Assembly: GCF_951805225.1 (NCBI RefSeq)
Contig: NZ_OX638201.1
Span: forward strand, 3,472,001-3,536,000
Length of the DNA stretch: 64,000 nt
DNA from: an uncultured Flavobacterium sp.
GTDB lineage: Bacteria; Bacteroidota; Bacteroidia; Flavobacteriales; Flavobacteriaceae
Direction: 5' to 3'
Shown: piece by piece, positions 53,318-62,389 of the stretch
How positions within the stretch are numbered: the stretch's first letter is position 1
Layout of the letters: each line of letters begins with the position of its first letter
Notes under the pieces: model-generated
Told to the model about the DNA's origin: nothing
Seen by the model: only the letters and a program-made list of their open reading frames with translations
Database searches by the model: none
Program-made: the position numbers and the translations under genes

Positions 53318-53902
53318 ATGCATCAACATTTTATTCTTTTTAAACCTTACGGCTATCTGAGTCAATTTATATATGAACTAAAAAGAAAGAAAAAGCTTTT
53401 GGGCGAATTATATGATTTTCCCGAAGGAACAATGGCGATTGGTCGTTTGGATGAAGATTCTGAAGGATTGCTTTTATTAACTACTGACGGAAAAGTAAGC
53501 GAACAAATAAGAAGCAAAAAAGTCGATAAAGAATATTATGTTCAGGTTGACGGAGTTATTACGCCAGAAGCGATTGAACAATTGCAAAATGGTGTAGAAA
53601 TTGGTTTTGATGGCGGAAAATACAAAACCAAACCGTGTTCTGCTTTTATTGTTACCGAAATTCCAGATTTTGGTCCGAGAGCAAAAAAAATACGTGACGA
53701 ACGACATGGACCAACTTCATGGGCGTCGATAACGGTAAATGAAGGAAAGTTTCGTCAGGTTCGAAAAATGACCGCTGCAGTTGGTTTTCCTACTTTGAGA
53801 TTAGTTCGTGTTCGTATAGGAAATGTATATTTGCAAGACTTAAAAGCCGGAGAAGTTCTTGAAGTTTCCGACTTTTTTAAATTAGAAAATGAGTCAATTT
53901 GA
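53318..53902 (+). CDS. rluE: RsuA/RluE-type pseudouridine synthase
   Basis: The protein has 194 residues and lacks an S4 domain, which is the RluE layout. The catalytic motif GRLDEDSEGLLLLTTDG is present, with the GKFRQVRKMTAAVGFPTLRLVRVRIG block. It converts a uridine in 23S rRNA helix 89 (U2457 in E. coli) by family knowledge. TrmL follows after 52 bases. Confidence 0.88.
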   Translation: MHQHFILFKPYGYLSQFIYELKRKKKLLGELYDFPEGTMAIGRLDEDSEGLLLLTTDGKVSEQIRSKKVDKEYYVQVDGVITPEAIEQLQNGVEIGFDGGKYKTKPCSAFIVTEIPDFGPRAKKIRDERHGPTSWASITVNEGKFRQVRKMTAAVGFPTLRLVRVRIGNVYLQDLKAGEVLEVSDFFKLENESI

Positions 53903-53954
53903 TAATTAGATAATTCTCAAATTAACGATTAACCGAATAAACAAATTAACGATA

Positions 53955-54413
53955 ATGCTAAACGTAGTTCTTGTAGAACCTGAAATACCTAATAACACGG
54001 GAAATATTGGAAGATTATGTGTAGGTACAGAAAGTAGATTACACTTGATTCATCCTTTCGGATTTGTGATTAATGATAAAAACCTAAAACGTTCGGGATT
54101 GGATTATTGGGTACATCTTGACGTAACCGAATATCAAAACATTGAAGAATGGATTGCACAAATTCCGGATCAATCACGTGTTTTCTTAATGAGTTCTCAC
54201 GCAGAGAAATCTTATCTTGAAACCGATTTTCAAGACGGAGATTGGTTGGTTTACGGCAAAGAAAGTGTTGGCTTAAGCAAAGAAGTTTTAGCGCGTTTTG
54301 AAAATCATTTAACGATTCCGATGTCAAAATTAATCAGAAGCTTTAATATCGCTAATTCTGTCGCTTTTGTGGTTGGTGAAGCAAAGAGACAAATTGGATT
54401 GAAAAAAGTTTAA
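53955..54413 (+). CDS. trmL: tRNA (cytidine/uridine-34 2'-O)-methyltransferase
   Basis: The protein has 152 residues, the usual size. The SpoU fold has NNTGNIGRLCVGT, GKESVGLSKEVL and IPMSKLIRSFNIANSVAFVV. It methylates the wobble ribose of tRNA-Leu species. It probably shares a unit with the pseudouridine synthase gene, so the two RNA-modifying enzymes are made together. Confidence 0.93.
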   Translation: MLNVVLVEPEIPNNTGNIGRLCVGTESRLHLIHPFGFVINDKNLKRSGLDYWVHLDVTEYQNIEEWIAQIPDQSRVFLMSSHAEKSYLETDFQDGDWLVYGKESVGLSKEVLARFENHLTIPMSKLIRSFNIANSVAFVVGEAKRQIGLKKV

Positions 54414-54469
54414 TCGTTTATTTGTTTAAATGTTGAGTTGAATTGTAAAGCTGATTTCTTCTAAGGTTC

Positions 54470-54564
54470 TTATGAAAACTAAATATCTAGCCCTGATGGG
54501 AACGGCATCCTTTTGTGGCGGGGTTCGCCACAAAAGATATAGTGTACAGCAGGATTAGCTCCTG
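54470..54564. repeat. AGCCCTGAT...AGCTCCT intergenic repeat, copy 2
   Basis: It shares TATGAAAACTAAAT, TAGCCCTGATGGGAACGGCATCC, GATATAGTGTACAGCAGGA and TTAGCTCCT-type blocks with the copy at 40801. The hairpin here is CTTTTGTGGCG/CGCCACAAAAG. It lies between the convergent trmL and ABC ATPase genes. Confidence 0.7.
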
Positions 54565-54573
54565 AAAAAAGTT

Positions 54574-55350
54574 CTAAGTAATTACAAATTTCCCTTTTTC
54601 GGCATCAAAAATAATATGTTCGTCTTTGAATAAAGTAGCGAAACTTCCTTTTGAAATTAAGTAACAAGGTTCGTCCTGAACGACTAAGTCCGGTGTCATA
54701 ATAATCATTTCGTCACTTAATTGTATCGCCAAATCAATATCATGTGTCGAGAATAAAATACACTTTTGAGTTTCTTGCGTTAGCTTTTTCAGCAATTTAA
54801 AAAGTGATACTTTATGCAATAAATCAAGATGTGTTGTAGGTTCATCCAGAATAATTAACGGCGTATCTTGTGCCAAAGCTCTTGCAATCAAAACCTTTTG
54901 CAATTGTCCGTCACTAATTTCGAAATGTCTTTTTTGAGCTAAATGTTCGATTTGAGTTAATTCTAAAGCTTCTTGAACTTTCTCGATATCGATTTGGGTC
55001 AAAGTACCAATCCAATTTGTATATGGCTGGCGTCCGAGCGCTACTAATTCAAAAACAGATAAATTACTTGGTGGCAATTTTTCGGTTAAAACCAAACTTA
55101 AATTTTGCGCTAGATCTAAAGGTTTATAATCACTTATATTTTTATCATTCAGAAAAACATTTCCCGCCAATGGATGTTGAATTCCTGTGATTGTTCTCAG
55201 CAAAGTAGATTTCCCAATTCCGTTTGCTCCAATTAAAGAAACGAGTTTTCCAGAACTTAGATTCAAATTTAAATCCTGAGCAATAATCACAGTTTCTTTC
55301 TTGGACTTATAGCCAATACTTAAATTTGAAGTTGATAAGATAGTTTTCAT
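54574..55350 (-). CDS. btuD: ABC transporter ATP-binding protein (BtuD/FecE type)
   Basis: The protein has 258 residues. It has Walker A GANGIGKST, the signature ISDGQLQKVLIARAL, Walker B LIILDEPTTHLD and the switch His in LFSTHDIDL. It powers the permease at 55466. The neighbouring cob genes and BtuB make vitamin B12 the likely substrate, but the family also serves siderophores and heme, so the gene symbol is tentative. Confidence 0.87.
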   Translation of the reverse strand: MKTILSTSNLSIGYKSKKETVIIAQDLNLNLSSGKLVSLIGANGIGKSTLLRTITGIQHPLAGNVFLNDKNISDYKPLDLAQNLSLVLTEKLPPSNLSVFELVALGRQPYTNWIGTLTQIDIEKVQEALELTQIEHLAQKRHFEISDGQLQKVLIARALAQDTPLIILDEPTTHLDLLHKVSLFKLLKKLTQETQKCILFSTHDIDLAIQLSDEMIIMTPDLVVQDEPCYLISKGSFATLFKDEHIIFDAEKGKFVIT

Positions 55351-55465
55351 TTTTTTTAAGGTACTAAGATTCTGAGATACTAAGTTGCTAAGTTTTTTTC
55401 TTTAGATTAAAATGATTTAAAATCTGCGACAATCCGTTTAATCCGTATAATCTGTGGCCTATATT

Positions 55466-56494
55466 TTACTGAAAATTTCTTTTTCGCATTAGCAAATAAA
55501 CTACAACCGGCGCGCCAATTATAGAAGTAATTGCATTGATTGGCAATGTGGTTTCTAATCCTGGTAATTGCGATGCCATATCACAAAACAGCATAATTAT
55601 ACCTCCGTAAAAAAATGTGCTCCAATATAATATTGCGTGATTACTGGTTTGAAAAGTCAGCTTTGCAATATGCGGAACTGCTAAACCTATAAATGCTATT
55701 GGTCCGGCAAAAGCAGTAATACTTCCGGCCAAAATACTGGTTGCAAAAATGATCGTAAGTCGGGCTTTTTTATAATTCAAACCCATACTTTTTGCATAAT
55801 TTTCGCCTAAAAGTAATGCATTTAATGGCTTTATACTACTTGCACTCAAAAGTAAACCAAAACTCACACAAATTGTCAAAATAGAAATAGAAGTCCATGA
55901 CAGATTTCCCAAACTTCCTAAAGACCAAAAAGTGAATTTCTGCAATTGTTCAGCCGAACTAAAATAGGTTAAAACTCCAACAATGGCACTTGTAAAACTT
56001 CCAAACATAAGTCCTACAATTAATATTGCCATTGTATTTCGTAAACGCTGCGCAACTAATAAAACCAGCAATAAAACCGAAATACTTCCTAATGTCGAAG
56101 CCAATACGATTACATATGGAGATAATAAAATTGAATTTAAAAATACTGGCAATAAACCGGCACCCAAAATTACAATTGCTACTGCCAAAATTGCTCCTGA
56201 ACTCAATCCTAAAACATCTGGACCTGCGAGAGGATTTCGAAATAATGTCTGCATCAACAAACCACTTATAGACAACCCAACGCCAACCAAAACAGCCGTA
56301 ATCGCTTTAGGCAAACGATAATTAATTATTATATATTCCCAGGTCGATTTACTTGCTTCGCCGCCTGTTAAACTAGTATAAACTTCCTTGAACGGAATCG
56401 TAACCGAACCCAGACTAATGTCCAGAAAAAACATAAACAGAAGTGCTAAACCAAGTACGGAAAACAGGATTATATTTCGCTTTTTATTGACCAA
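55466..56494 (-). CDS. btuC: FecCD-family ABC permease (BtuC type)
   Basis: The 342-residue protein has about ten helices. It has GEASKSTWEYIIINYRLPKAI and LFRNPLAGPDVLGLSSGA, which are standard for the family. The start codon is TTG, six bases after the stop of the binding-protein gene, so the genes are coupled. It forms the channel for corrinoid import. Confidence 0.87.
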   Translation of the reverse strand: MVNKKRNIILFSVLGLALLFMFFLDISLGSVTIPFKEVYTSLTGGEASKSTWEYIIINYRLPKAITAVLVGVGLSISGLLMQTLFRNPLAGPDVLGLSSGAILAVAIVILGAGLLPVFLNSILLSPYVIVLASTLGSISVLLLVLLVAQRLRNTMAILIVGLMFGSFTSAIVGVLTYFSSAEQLQKFTFWSLGSLGNLSWTSISILTICVSFGLLLSASSIKPLNALLLGENYAKSMGLNYKKARLTIIFATSILAGSITAFAGPIAFIGLAVPHIAKLTFQTSNHAILYWSTFFYGGIIMLFCDMASQLPGLETTLPINAITSIIGAPVVVYLLMRKRNFQ

Positions 56495-56500
56495 TTGCTT

Positions 56501-57643
56501 TTAGTTTAATTTAGATGCAAATGTAAACTCATAACTTGGCAATAAATCAGGATGAAATATTTTGATGTAATCTTTTAATACTAAATCCGGGCGACTTGGT
56601 GCTAACTCATAGTAAACAGTTCCGCCAGTTGCTCCTACTTTCCCTTCAAAAGTATAAACGTTTTTGTTTTTAAAAGCATCAAACTGACTGTAATGCGGAT
56701 TCGTTTTTCCAAATTCTTCTAAGCTTTTAAACGTTCCTGAAGCAATCCAGAAGTTAGCGCTTTTTGCTTTTACCAATATTTTTTCAAAAGACAAACCTTC
56801 ACTTCCGGTTCCTTTTAAATCTGCCCATAAATAATTTGCGTGAGCATCTTTCATAAACTGAGCTACCCAACTATTTCCTTTGGCTACATACCAGATATCC
56901 TGATACATAGAACCGTATAAAACAGTTGAAGTCGCAGGTTTATCAGCAACTAATTTCTTTGCCTGATCGTAACTCAAAACAATTTTATCAAACAATTCTT
57001 TAGCTTGATCTTCTTTACCAAACAAAGCTCCGTAAAGCTTAATCCATTCTGCTTTTCCTAGTGGAGATTGTTCCATCCAATCAGCTTGAACGAAAACATT
57101 TAGCCCGCTTTTTTTCAAATTTTCTAATGTTGGATTGTTATTGTCTACGCCAAAAGTTACAATCAAATCCGGAGATAATTCGATTAATTGCTCAATGTTT
57201 AATTTCTCGTTTTCGCCTACATTTTTAACAGAACCTTTGTCAATTAATGCTCTTGTTTTTTCTGAAGAAATATAATCGGTATGCGGAAATGCAACCAGTT
57301 TATTTTCGACTTCCAACATTTCAAGAAATGGAATACTCGTAGTTGATGTTACTACAATTGATTCTAAAGGAATTTTAATTGTGCTATATTTTTGTAAACT
57401 ATCCGGAACTTTTGCGTCTTTCTCTTTTAAGACATAAGTGAATTTTGCATTGGCATTTGGCCAAGGATCAGAAACCGTTACAACCGAGTATCCATCATGC
57501 TTTACGATTGAAAGTCCGGAAGCATATTCGATACTATTTTTTGCAATTTCAGGTTTTGCAATCTCCGTTGTCTCATTTTTTTTACATGCTACAAGAAGAA
57601 AAAAAGGTAAAATAAAAATAAATTTAGGAAGTAAATGTCTCAT
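56501..57643 (-). CDS. btuF: ABC transporter substrate-binding lipoprotein (BtuF type)
   Basis: The 380-residue protein has a lipobox (FFLLVACKKNETTE), so it is tethered to a membrane. The periplasmic-binding fold of the BtuF/FhuD class has VVVTSTTSIPFLEMLEVENKL, LIVTFGVDNNNPTLENLKKSG and DLVLKDYIKIFHPDLLP. It heads the three-gene transport unit. B12 as ligand is inferred from the cluster. Confidence 0.85.
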   Translation of the reverse strand: MRHLLPKFIFILPFFLLVACKKNETTEIAKPEIAKNSIEYASGLSIVKHDGYSVVTVSDPWPNANAKFTYVLKEKDAKVPDSLQKYSTIKIPLESIVVTSTTSIPFLEMLEVENKLVAFPHTDYISSEKTRALIDKGSVKNVGENEKLNIEQLIELSPDLIVTFGVDNNNPTLENLKKSGLNVFVQADWMEQSPLGKAEWIKLYGALFGKEDQAKELFDKIVLSYDQAKKLVADKPATSTVLYGSMYQDIWYVAKGNSWVAQFMKDAHANYLWADLKGTGSEGLSFEKILVKAKSANFWIASGTFKSLEEFGKTNPHYSQFDAFKNKNVYTFEGKVGATGGTVYYELAPSRPDLVLKDYIKIFHPDLLPSYEFTFASKLN

Positions 57644-57821
57644 ATATAGGTTCTATTGTTTTTTAATGGAATTTGGTATCGTTTTTTCCCTATTATGGCA
57701 TGTAATTTGGATCTTTACAATTTCATAATTTAAGTTTTCGATAGTGACAAAGGTAAGGTAATTTCTATTTTTTTTGTTTACCTTTATTCTTACAAAACCC
57801 AAAAAATACCATCTTAATTAT

Positions 57822-58184
57822 ATGAATGCCACAAAAACAAAAGTTTGCTCGAGTTGTGATTCTTCTTTTAGTTGTGGAGATACATCAGCCGAAAACAAGT
57901 GTTGGTGTAATGACTTTCCTCCAATTTTCAATCTTTCAGAAGGAGGAGATTGCCTTTGTCCAAAATGCTTTAAAGAAGCTTGCGAAGACAAAATTGATGC
58001 GTATGTAGAAACAATGACTCCCCAAAAAGCGCTTAAAAATAAAGCGATATCTTTACCCAAACAAGAAAAACTAATCGAAGGAATTGACTATTATATTGAA
58101 AATGGCAATTACGTTTTTAAAACCTGGTTTCACTTAAAAAGAGGAACTTGCTGCGGAAACGATTGTCGTCATTGCCCTTATTAA
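57822..58184 (+). CDS. Cysteine-rich CWC protein with DUF5522-like C-terminus
   Basis: The ATG at 57822 (MNATKTKVCSSCDSS) is preferred; the frame opens at 57774. The 120-residue protein has an N-terminal Cys-rich CWC module (CSSCDSSFSCG, CWCNDFPP, CLCPKCFKEAC) and a C-terminal segment YYIENGNYVFKTWFHLKRGTCCGNDCRHCPY. The many Cys residues suggest metal binding. Function unknown; it is the first gene of the plus-strand group that continues into cobU. Confidence 0.82.
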   Translation: MNATKTKVCSSCDSSFSCGDTSAENKCWCNDFPPIFNLSEGGDCLCPKCFKEACEDKIDAYVETMTPQKALKNKAISLPKQEKLIEGIDYYIENGNYVFKTWFHLKRGTCCGNDCRHCPY

Positions 58185-58221
58185 ATTGTTGATTGTAAAT
58201 TGTTAATTATAAATTATTAAT
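58184..58221. repeat. Left inverted repeat flanking the four-helix-bundle gene
   Basis: AATTGTTGATTGTAAATTGT and the next bases match, in reverse complement, the segment at 58597-58632 at about 80 percent. The repeat ends right before the GTG start of the gene. Confidence 0.55.
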
Positions 58222-58222
58222 T

Positions 58223-58609
58223 GTGAAGAATAACGTTATTAAAGATAAAAGTTTTGATTTTGCTATTCGAATAGTTAAACTGTATCAATATCTGTCTATT
58301 GAGAAAAAAGAATTTATACTTTCAAAACAGCTCTTAAGATCGGGAACAAGTATTGGGGCAATGGTGCGAGAAGCAGAACATGCCGAAAGTAAAAATGACT
58401 TTATTCATAAATTTGCAATTGCTCAGAAGGAAGCTAACGAATCTGTTTATTGGCTTGAATTATTAAACGCAACTGATTACTTAAGCAAAAAAGAGTTTGA
58501 GAATATTAATAATGATGCAATTTCAATATTAAAATTAATAACCAGTATCATCAAAACTACTAAAAGTCAACTCATTTCTAAACAGCCTCTACTTAAAATT
58601 AACAACTAA
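58223..58609 (+). CDS. Four-helix-bundle protein (S23/Avd-like)
   Basis: The 128-residue protein starts at GTG 58223. It has the family pattern: FDFAIRIVKLYQYLS, LRSGTSIGAMVREAEHAESKNDF and ANESVYWLELLNATDYL. Such proteins are encoded in rRNA intervening sequences and as free genes in Bacteroidota, and they share the fold of the DGR accessory protein Avd. It separates the CWC gene from cobU. It is flanked by inverted repeats, so it may be an inserted cassette. Confidence 0.87.
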   Translation: MKNNVIKDKSFDFAIRIVKLYQYLSIEKKEFILSKQLLRSGTSIGAMVREAEHAESKNDFIHKFAIAQKEANESVYWLELLNATDYLSKKEFENINNDAISILKLITSIIKTTKSQLISKQPLLKINN

Positions 58610-58632
58610 CAATTTACAATTAATAATTAAAA
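58597..58632. repeat. Right inverted repeat flanking the four-helix-bundle gene
   Basis: AACAACTAACAATTTACAAT and the next bases are the reverse complement, with changes, of 58184-58221. It includes the end of the gene and stops just before cobU. Confidence 0.55.
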
Positions 58633-58633
58633 A

Positions 58634-59140
58634 ATGATTTACTTAATTACTGGAGGCGAGCGATCAGGAAAAAGCAGTTATGCTCAAAACTTAGCATTGC
58701 AACTTTCAAACGCGCCAATATATGTGGCAACGGCCAGAAAATGGGATGCAGATTTTCAGAATCGAATTGACAGACATCAGCAAGAACGCGATGAACGCTG
58801 GACGAATATTGAGAAGGAAAAACATCTAAGCGAAATTGATTTTAGCGGAAAAGTCGCTTTGATTGATTGTGTAACACTTTGGTTGACGAACTTTTTTATC
58901 GATCATAAAAATGATGTTACTTTAAGTTTGGAAGAAGCAAAAAAAGAGTTTCTATCGATTGCTGCTCAGGAAAATGCAACTTTGATTATTGTGACAAATG
59001 AAATTGGAATGGGTGTTCATGCTGAAACTCATATTGGCAGAAAATTCACAGAATTACAAGGCTGGATGAATCAGTTTCTTGCATCAAATGCTGATGAAGT
59101 TGTGTTGATGATTTCTGGAATTCCGGTAAAAATTAAATAA
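58634..59140 (+). CDS. cobU: Bifunctional adenosylcobinamide kinase/guanylyltransferase
   Basis: The protein has 168 residues. It has the P-loop TGGERSGKSSYAQNLA and the guanylylated-His region IDRHQQERDERW, with TNEIGMGVHA downstream. It phosphorylates adenosylcobinamide and makes adenosylcobinamide-GDP. It is the first of the cob genes. Confidence 0.95.
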   Translation: MIYLITGGERSGKSSYAQNLALQLSNAPIYVATARKWDADFQNRIDRHQQERDERWTNIEKEKHLSEIDFSGKVALIDCVTLWLTNFFIDHKNDVTLSLEEAKKEFLSIAAQENATLIIVTNEIGMGVHAETHIGRKFTELQGWMNQFLASNADEVVLMISGIPVKIK

Positions 59141-59260
59141 AATTCCAAATTTTATCCCGAAACTTCGGGACCAAATTTCAAAGCTATACTTTACCTTTAC
59201 ATAATCTTAAATATTGATTTTTTAAATTGATATTGAACTTTGTAATTGATATTGAAAATT

Positions 59261-60940
59261 ATGAGCTATTTAGATGATATCTTAAAATCCCGACGTGATA
59301 CGCGACATTTTACGACGGATGAAGTTCCTGACGAAGTAATCCAAAAGGCTTTACAGGCTGGACATTGGGCGCCTTCAGTTGGGTTAACGGATGCTACAAG
59401 ATATTATATTATAAAATCTACCGAAGTCAAAAATGCTGTAAAAAATCTATTTTTAGACTACAATAAAAAAGCAGAAGAACTTACCGATAATCCGGAACAA
59501 AAAGAACATTATAAATCGTTGAAACTTGAGGCAATCGAAGAAGCTCCAATTGGACTTATCATTGCTTATGATCGATCTGTTTTAAATCAGTTTACAATTG
59601 GAACCGTTGGAAGTAATGAAGCAGTGAAATTTAGCTCTGTTTGTGCGGCACAAAATATTTGGCTTTCGCTTACAGAACAAGGTTATGGAATGGGTTGGGT
59701 TTCGATTTTGAATTATTATCAGTTTAAAAAGATTCTTGATTTACCTGATAATATTGAGCCTTTGGGTTATTTCTGTATTGGAAAACCGGCAACTAATTAC
59801 GATAATCAGCCGATGTTGCAACAATTGCATTGGAAACAAAAATCTGAAGCTCCGGATTGTAAAGAAATTAAAAACATCATTCAGAATCCTGTTTTAAATT
59901 TTGAATCAAAAACTCAAATTCAGGTTGAAAGCAAAAATGATTTCAGCACTCTTTTACAAGACAAAATAGATTCTAAAACGAAACCTATTGGCGCTTTGGG
60001 AACTCTGGAAACGTTAGCTTTTCAAATGGCAACGGTTTTTGAAACTTTAAATCCAAAAATAACAAACCCTAATATTGTCGTTTTTGCCGCTGATCACGGT
60101 ATTGCAAATCATGGCGTAAGTGCATATCCACAAGATGTGACACGTCAAATGGTTGGTAATTTTCTGGATGGTGGCGCCGCTATAAATGTGTTTTGCAATC
60201 AGAATAACATTCAATTGTCGATTGTAGATGCCGGCGTTAATTATGATTTTCCAACAAATGCTAATCTGATTTCTGCTAAAATTGCTAAAGGAACTCAGTC
60301 CTTTTTGCATATTCCCGCAATGAGTGAAACCGAACTGCAATTGTGTTTCGAAAAAGGAAAATCAATCGTTACGAATATTGCAAAAACAGGTTCGAACTGC
60401 ATTGGTTTTGGCGAAATGGGAATTGGAAATACTTCTACAGCTTCTGTTTTAATGAGTCTGTTAACTGGTTTTTCTATCGAAGAATGCGTAGGAAAAGGAA
60501 CTGGTGTTGAAGACGAAAAATTACTTCAGAAGCAAGATTTACTTAAAAAAGCTATTGAAAATTATTCCGGTCAAGCCGAATTAAAACAGCAATTGGCTTA
60601 TTTTGGTGGTTTCGAAATTCTTCAAATGGCAAGCGGAATGTTAACCGCATTTGAAAACAAAATGCTTATTTTGGTAGATGGTTTTATTTGTAGTGTGGCT
60701 TTTTTAATCGCTTCAAAAATAAATCCTGATATTCATAAAAATGCTATTTTCTGTCATTGTTCTGCTGAAAAAGCACATCAAAAACTATTAAGTTATTTAA
60801 ATGCAAAACCTATTCTAAACCTCGATTTGCGTCTTGGCGAAGGAACGGGTTGTGCTGTTGCTTTCCCAATTTTAAAATCGGCTGAAGCTTTTTTGAATGA
60901 AATGGCAAGTTTTGAAAGTGCTGGAGTTAGTAGGAAATAG
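59261..60940 (+). CDS. BluB-CobT fusion: DMB synthase and DMB phosphoribosyltransferase
   Basis: I chose the ATG at 59261 (MSYLDDILKSRRDTRHF). The first about 210 residues are a nitroreductase-like BluB domain (SRRDTRHFTTDEVPDEVI, GHWAPSVGLTDATRYY, YGMGWVSILNYYQ) that makes 5,6-dimethylbenzimidazole from reduced flavin. Residues about 225-559 are CobT (KTKPIGALGTLETLA, FAADHGIANHGVSAYP, GEMGIGNTSTAS, LDLRLGEGTGCAVAFPI), which joins DMB to ribose phosphate. Joined domains would pass DMB directly to CobT. The linker is about 20 residues and there is no stop or frameshift between the halves. Confidence 0.92.
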   Translation: MSYLDDILKSRRDTRHFTTDEVPDEVIQKALQAGHWAPSVGLTDATRYYIIKSTEVKNAVKNLFLDYNKKAEELTDNPEQKEHYKSLKLEAIEEAPIGLIIAYDRSVLNQFTIGTVGSNEAVKFSSVCAAQNIWLSLTEQGYGMGWVSILNYYQFKKILDLPDNIEPLGYFCIGKPATNYDNQPMLQQLHWKQKSEAPDCKEIKNIIQNPVLNFESKTQIQVESKNDFSTLLQDKIDSKTKPIGALGTLETLAFQMATVFETLNPKITNPNIVVFAADHGIANHGVSAYPQDVTRQMVGNFLDGGAAINVFCNQNNIQLSIVDAGVNYDFPTNANLISAKIAKGTQSFLHIPAMSETELQLCFEKGKSIVTNIAKTGSNCIGFGEMGIGNTSTASVLMSLLTGFSIEECVGKGTGVEDEKLLQKQDLLKKAIENYSGQAELKQQLAYFGGFEILQMASGMLTAFENKMLILVDGFICSVAFLIASKINPDIHKNAIFCHCSAEKAHQKLLSYLNAKPILNLDLRLGEGTGCAVAFPILKSAEAFLNEMASFESAGVSRK

Positions 60941-60995
60941 AAAAATACAATATCAATGGCAAATTTCAATGTCAATTAAAAAATCAATTTCTTAA

Positions 60996-61787
60996 ATGAA
61001 AAAAGAACTACATATCTTCTTTACCTGTTTAATGTTTTACACCAGAATTCCATGTCCAAAAAACATTGATCATAATCCTGATTATTTGAATAAAGCAACC
61101 CGATATTTCCCTTTCATTGGTTGGATTGTAGGAAGTATTTCTTTTTTAACCTTCTATCTTTTTTCACTTTTTTTATCTGTCGAAACTGCTGTAATCTTAG
61201 CTATTATTGCTTCGATATTAACAACAGGAGCTTTTCATGAAGACGGATTTGCTGATGTTTGTGATGGTTTTGGCGGAGGCTGGACCAAAGAAAAAATCCT
61301 AATGATTATGAAAGACAGCGCTATTGGTGCTTATGGAGCAATTGGTTTAGTTTTACTTTTTCTACTGAAATTCAAATTGCTTTCAGAATCTATTTTGCTT
61401 TTCAATGGTGAAAACTCTTATCTTCTTATTTTCCTTTTATTTATTTCTGCTCACGCTTTGAGTCGTTTGGCGGCAATTTCAATTATTTTCACGCATGAAT
61501 ATTCTCGTGATGATGCTTCGAGCAAAAGCAAGCCTATTGCTAAAAAACATACTTGGAAAGAAATTTCAGGATCATTTTTCTTCGGATTACTTCCTTTGTT
61601 GGTTTTCTCCTATTTACAATATAAATTTCTTCTGGCTTTAATTCCGGTTTTTATAATGCGTTATTTTTTAGCCCGTTATTTCCAGAAATGGATTGATGGT
61701 TATACCGGAGATTGCCTTGGTGCAACACAACAGGTTTGTGAAGTTGTTTATTATTTAAGTATTCTATTGCTATGGAAATTTATCTAG
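60996..61787 (+). CDS. cobS: Adenosylcobinamide-GDP ribazoletransferase
   Basis: The 263-residue membrane protein has about six helices. It has the CobS blocks FTCLMFYTRIPCP, GAFHEDGFADVCDGFGGGW and MKDSAIGAYGAIGLV. It joins adenosylcobinamide-GDP to alpha-ribazole phosphate at the inner membrane, the last step but one of B12 assembly. The end overlaps cobC by 16 bases. Confidence 0.95.
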   Translation: MKKELHIFFTCLMFYTRIPCPKNIDHNPDYLNKATRYFPFIGWIVGSISFLTFYLFSLFLSVETAVILAIIASILTTGAFHEDGFADVCDGFGGGWTKEKILMIMKDSAIGAYGAIGLVLLFLLKFKLLSESILLFNGENSYLLIFLLFISAHALSRLAAISIIFTHEYSRDDASSKSKPIAKKHTWKEISGSFFFGLLPLLVFSYLQYKFLLALIPVFIMRYFLARYFQKWIDGYTGDCLGATQQVCEVVYYLSILLLWKFI

Positions 61788-62308
61788 TTCGTCACACTGA
61801 AACTGTTTGCGAAAAAGGCATTTGCTACGGACAATCTGATGTAGATTTGGCAGAACCTTTTGATTTAGTTTTCGAAAATATTCTTTCGCAATTACCTTCA
61901 GAAGCTATTATTTTTTCAAGTCCTTTAAAACGCTGTGTTATTCTGGCTGAATATATTGAGAAGAATATCAAAACTATTTCTTTTGAAAAAGAAGAACGTT
62001 TAATGGAAATGAATTTTGGCGATTGGGAATTGAAAAACTGGGATAATATTCCACAAGAAGAACTTAATCCATGGATGGAAGATTTTGTCAATATTAAGGT
62101 TTCAAACGGAGAATCTTTTATTGAATTACATCAAAGAGTTGAAAATTTTCTATCTGATCTGGTTTCAAAAAAAATAACAAATCCTATTATTATTGTAGCG
62201 CATGCCGGCGTTATACGAAGCATTTTATGTCATCAAACTTCATTGCCACTAAAAGATGCTTTCAACAACAAGGTAGAATTTGGTCAAGTAATAAAAATAG
62301 TACTTTAA
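61772..62308 (+). CDS. cobC: Alpha-ribazole phosphatase (histidine phosphatase family)
   Basis: The protein has 178 residues. It has the phosphohistidine motif LVRHTETVCEKGICYGQSDV, an ERLMEMNFGDWE segment and the second catalytic His in IIVAHAGVIRSI. It removes the phosphate from adenosylcobalamin 5'-phosphate or alpha-ribazole phosphate. Translational overlap with cobS supports this role over a general phosphatase. Confidence 0.9.
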   Translation: MEIYLVRHTETVCEKGICYGQSDVDLAEPFDLVFENILSQLPSEAIIFSSPLKRCVILAEYIEKNIKTISFEKEERLMEMNFGDWELKNWDNIPQEELNPWMEDFVNIKVSNGESFIELHQRVENFLSDLVSKKITNPIIIVAHAGVIRSILCHQTSLPLKDAFNNKVEFGQVIKIVL

Positions 62309-62350
62309 ATGCCATTTTGTTTAGAATTTGTTTTAAAAAGTGAAACAAAT

Positions 62351-62382
62351 TTGAAAATTCGATAATTTTAACTTTATCTTTG
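62351..62382 (+). promoter_or_regulatory. Promoter of the riboswitch-btuB unit
   Basis: TTG at 62351, 21 bases, TATCTTTG at 62375-62382. It fits the Bacteroidota consensus, and transcription would begin just before the riboswitch. Confidence 0.7.
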
Positions 62383-62389
62383 CACGAAA

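Noticed and set aside
54574..57643. Iron-siderophore or heme transporter
   Set aside because: The family cannot be told apart by motif alone, but cob genes, BtuB and the riboswitch next to it make corrinoid much more likely. Kept as tentative naming.
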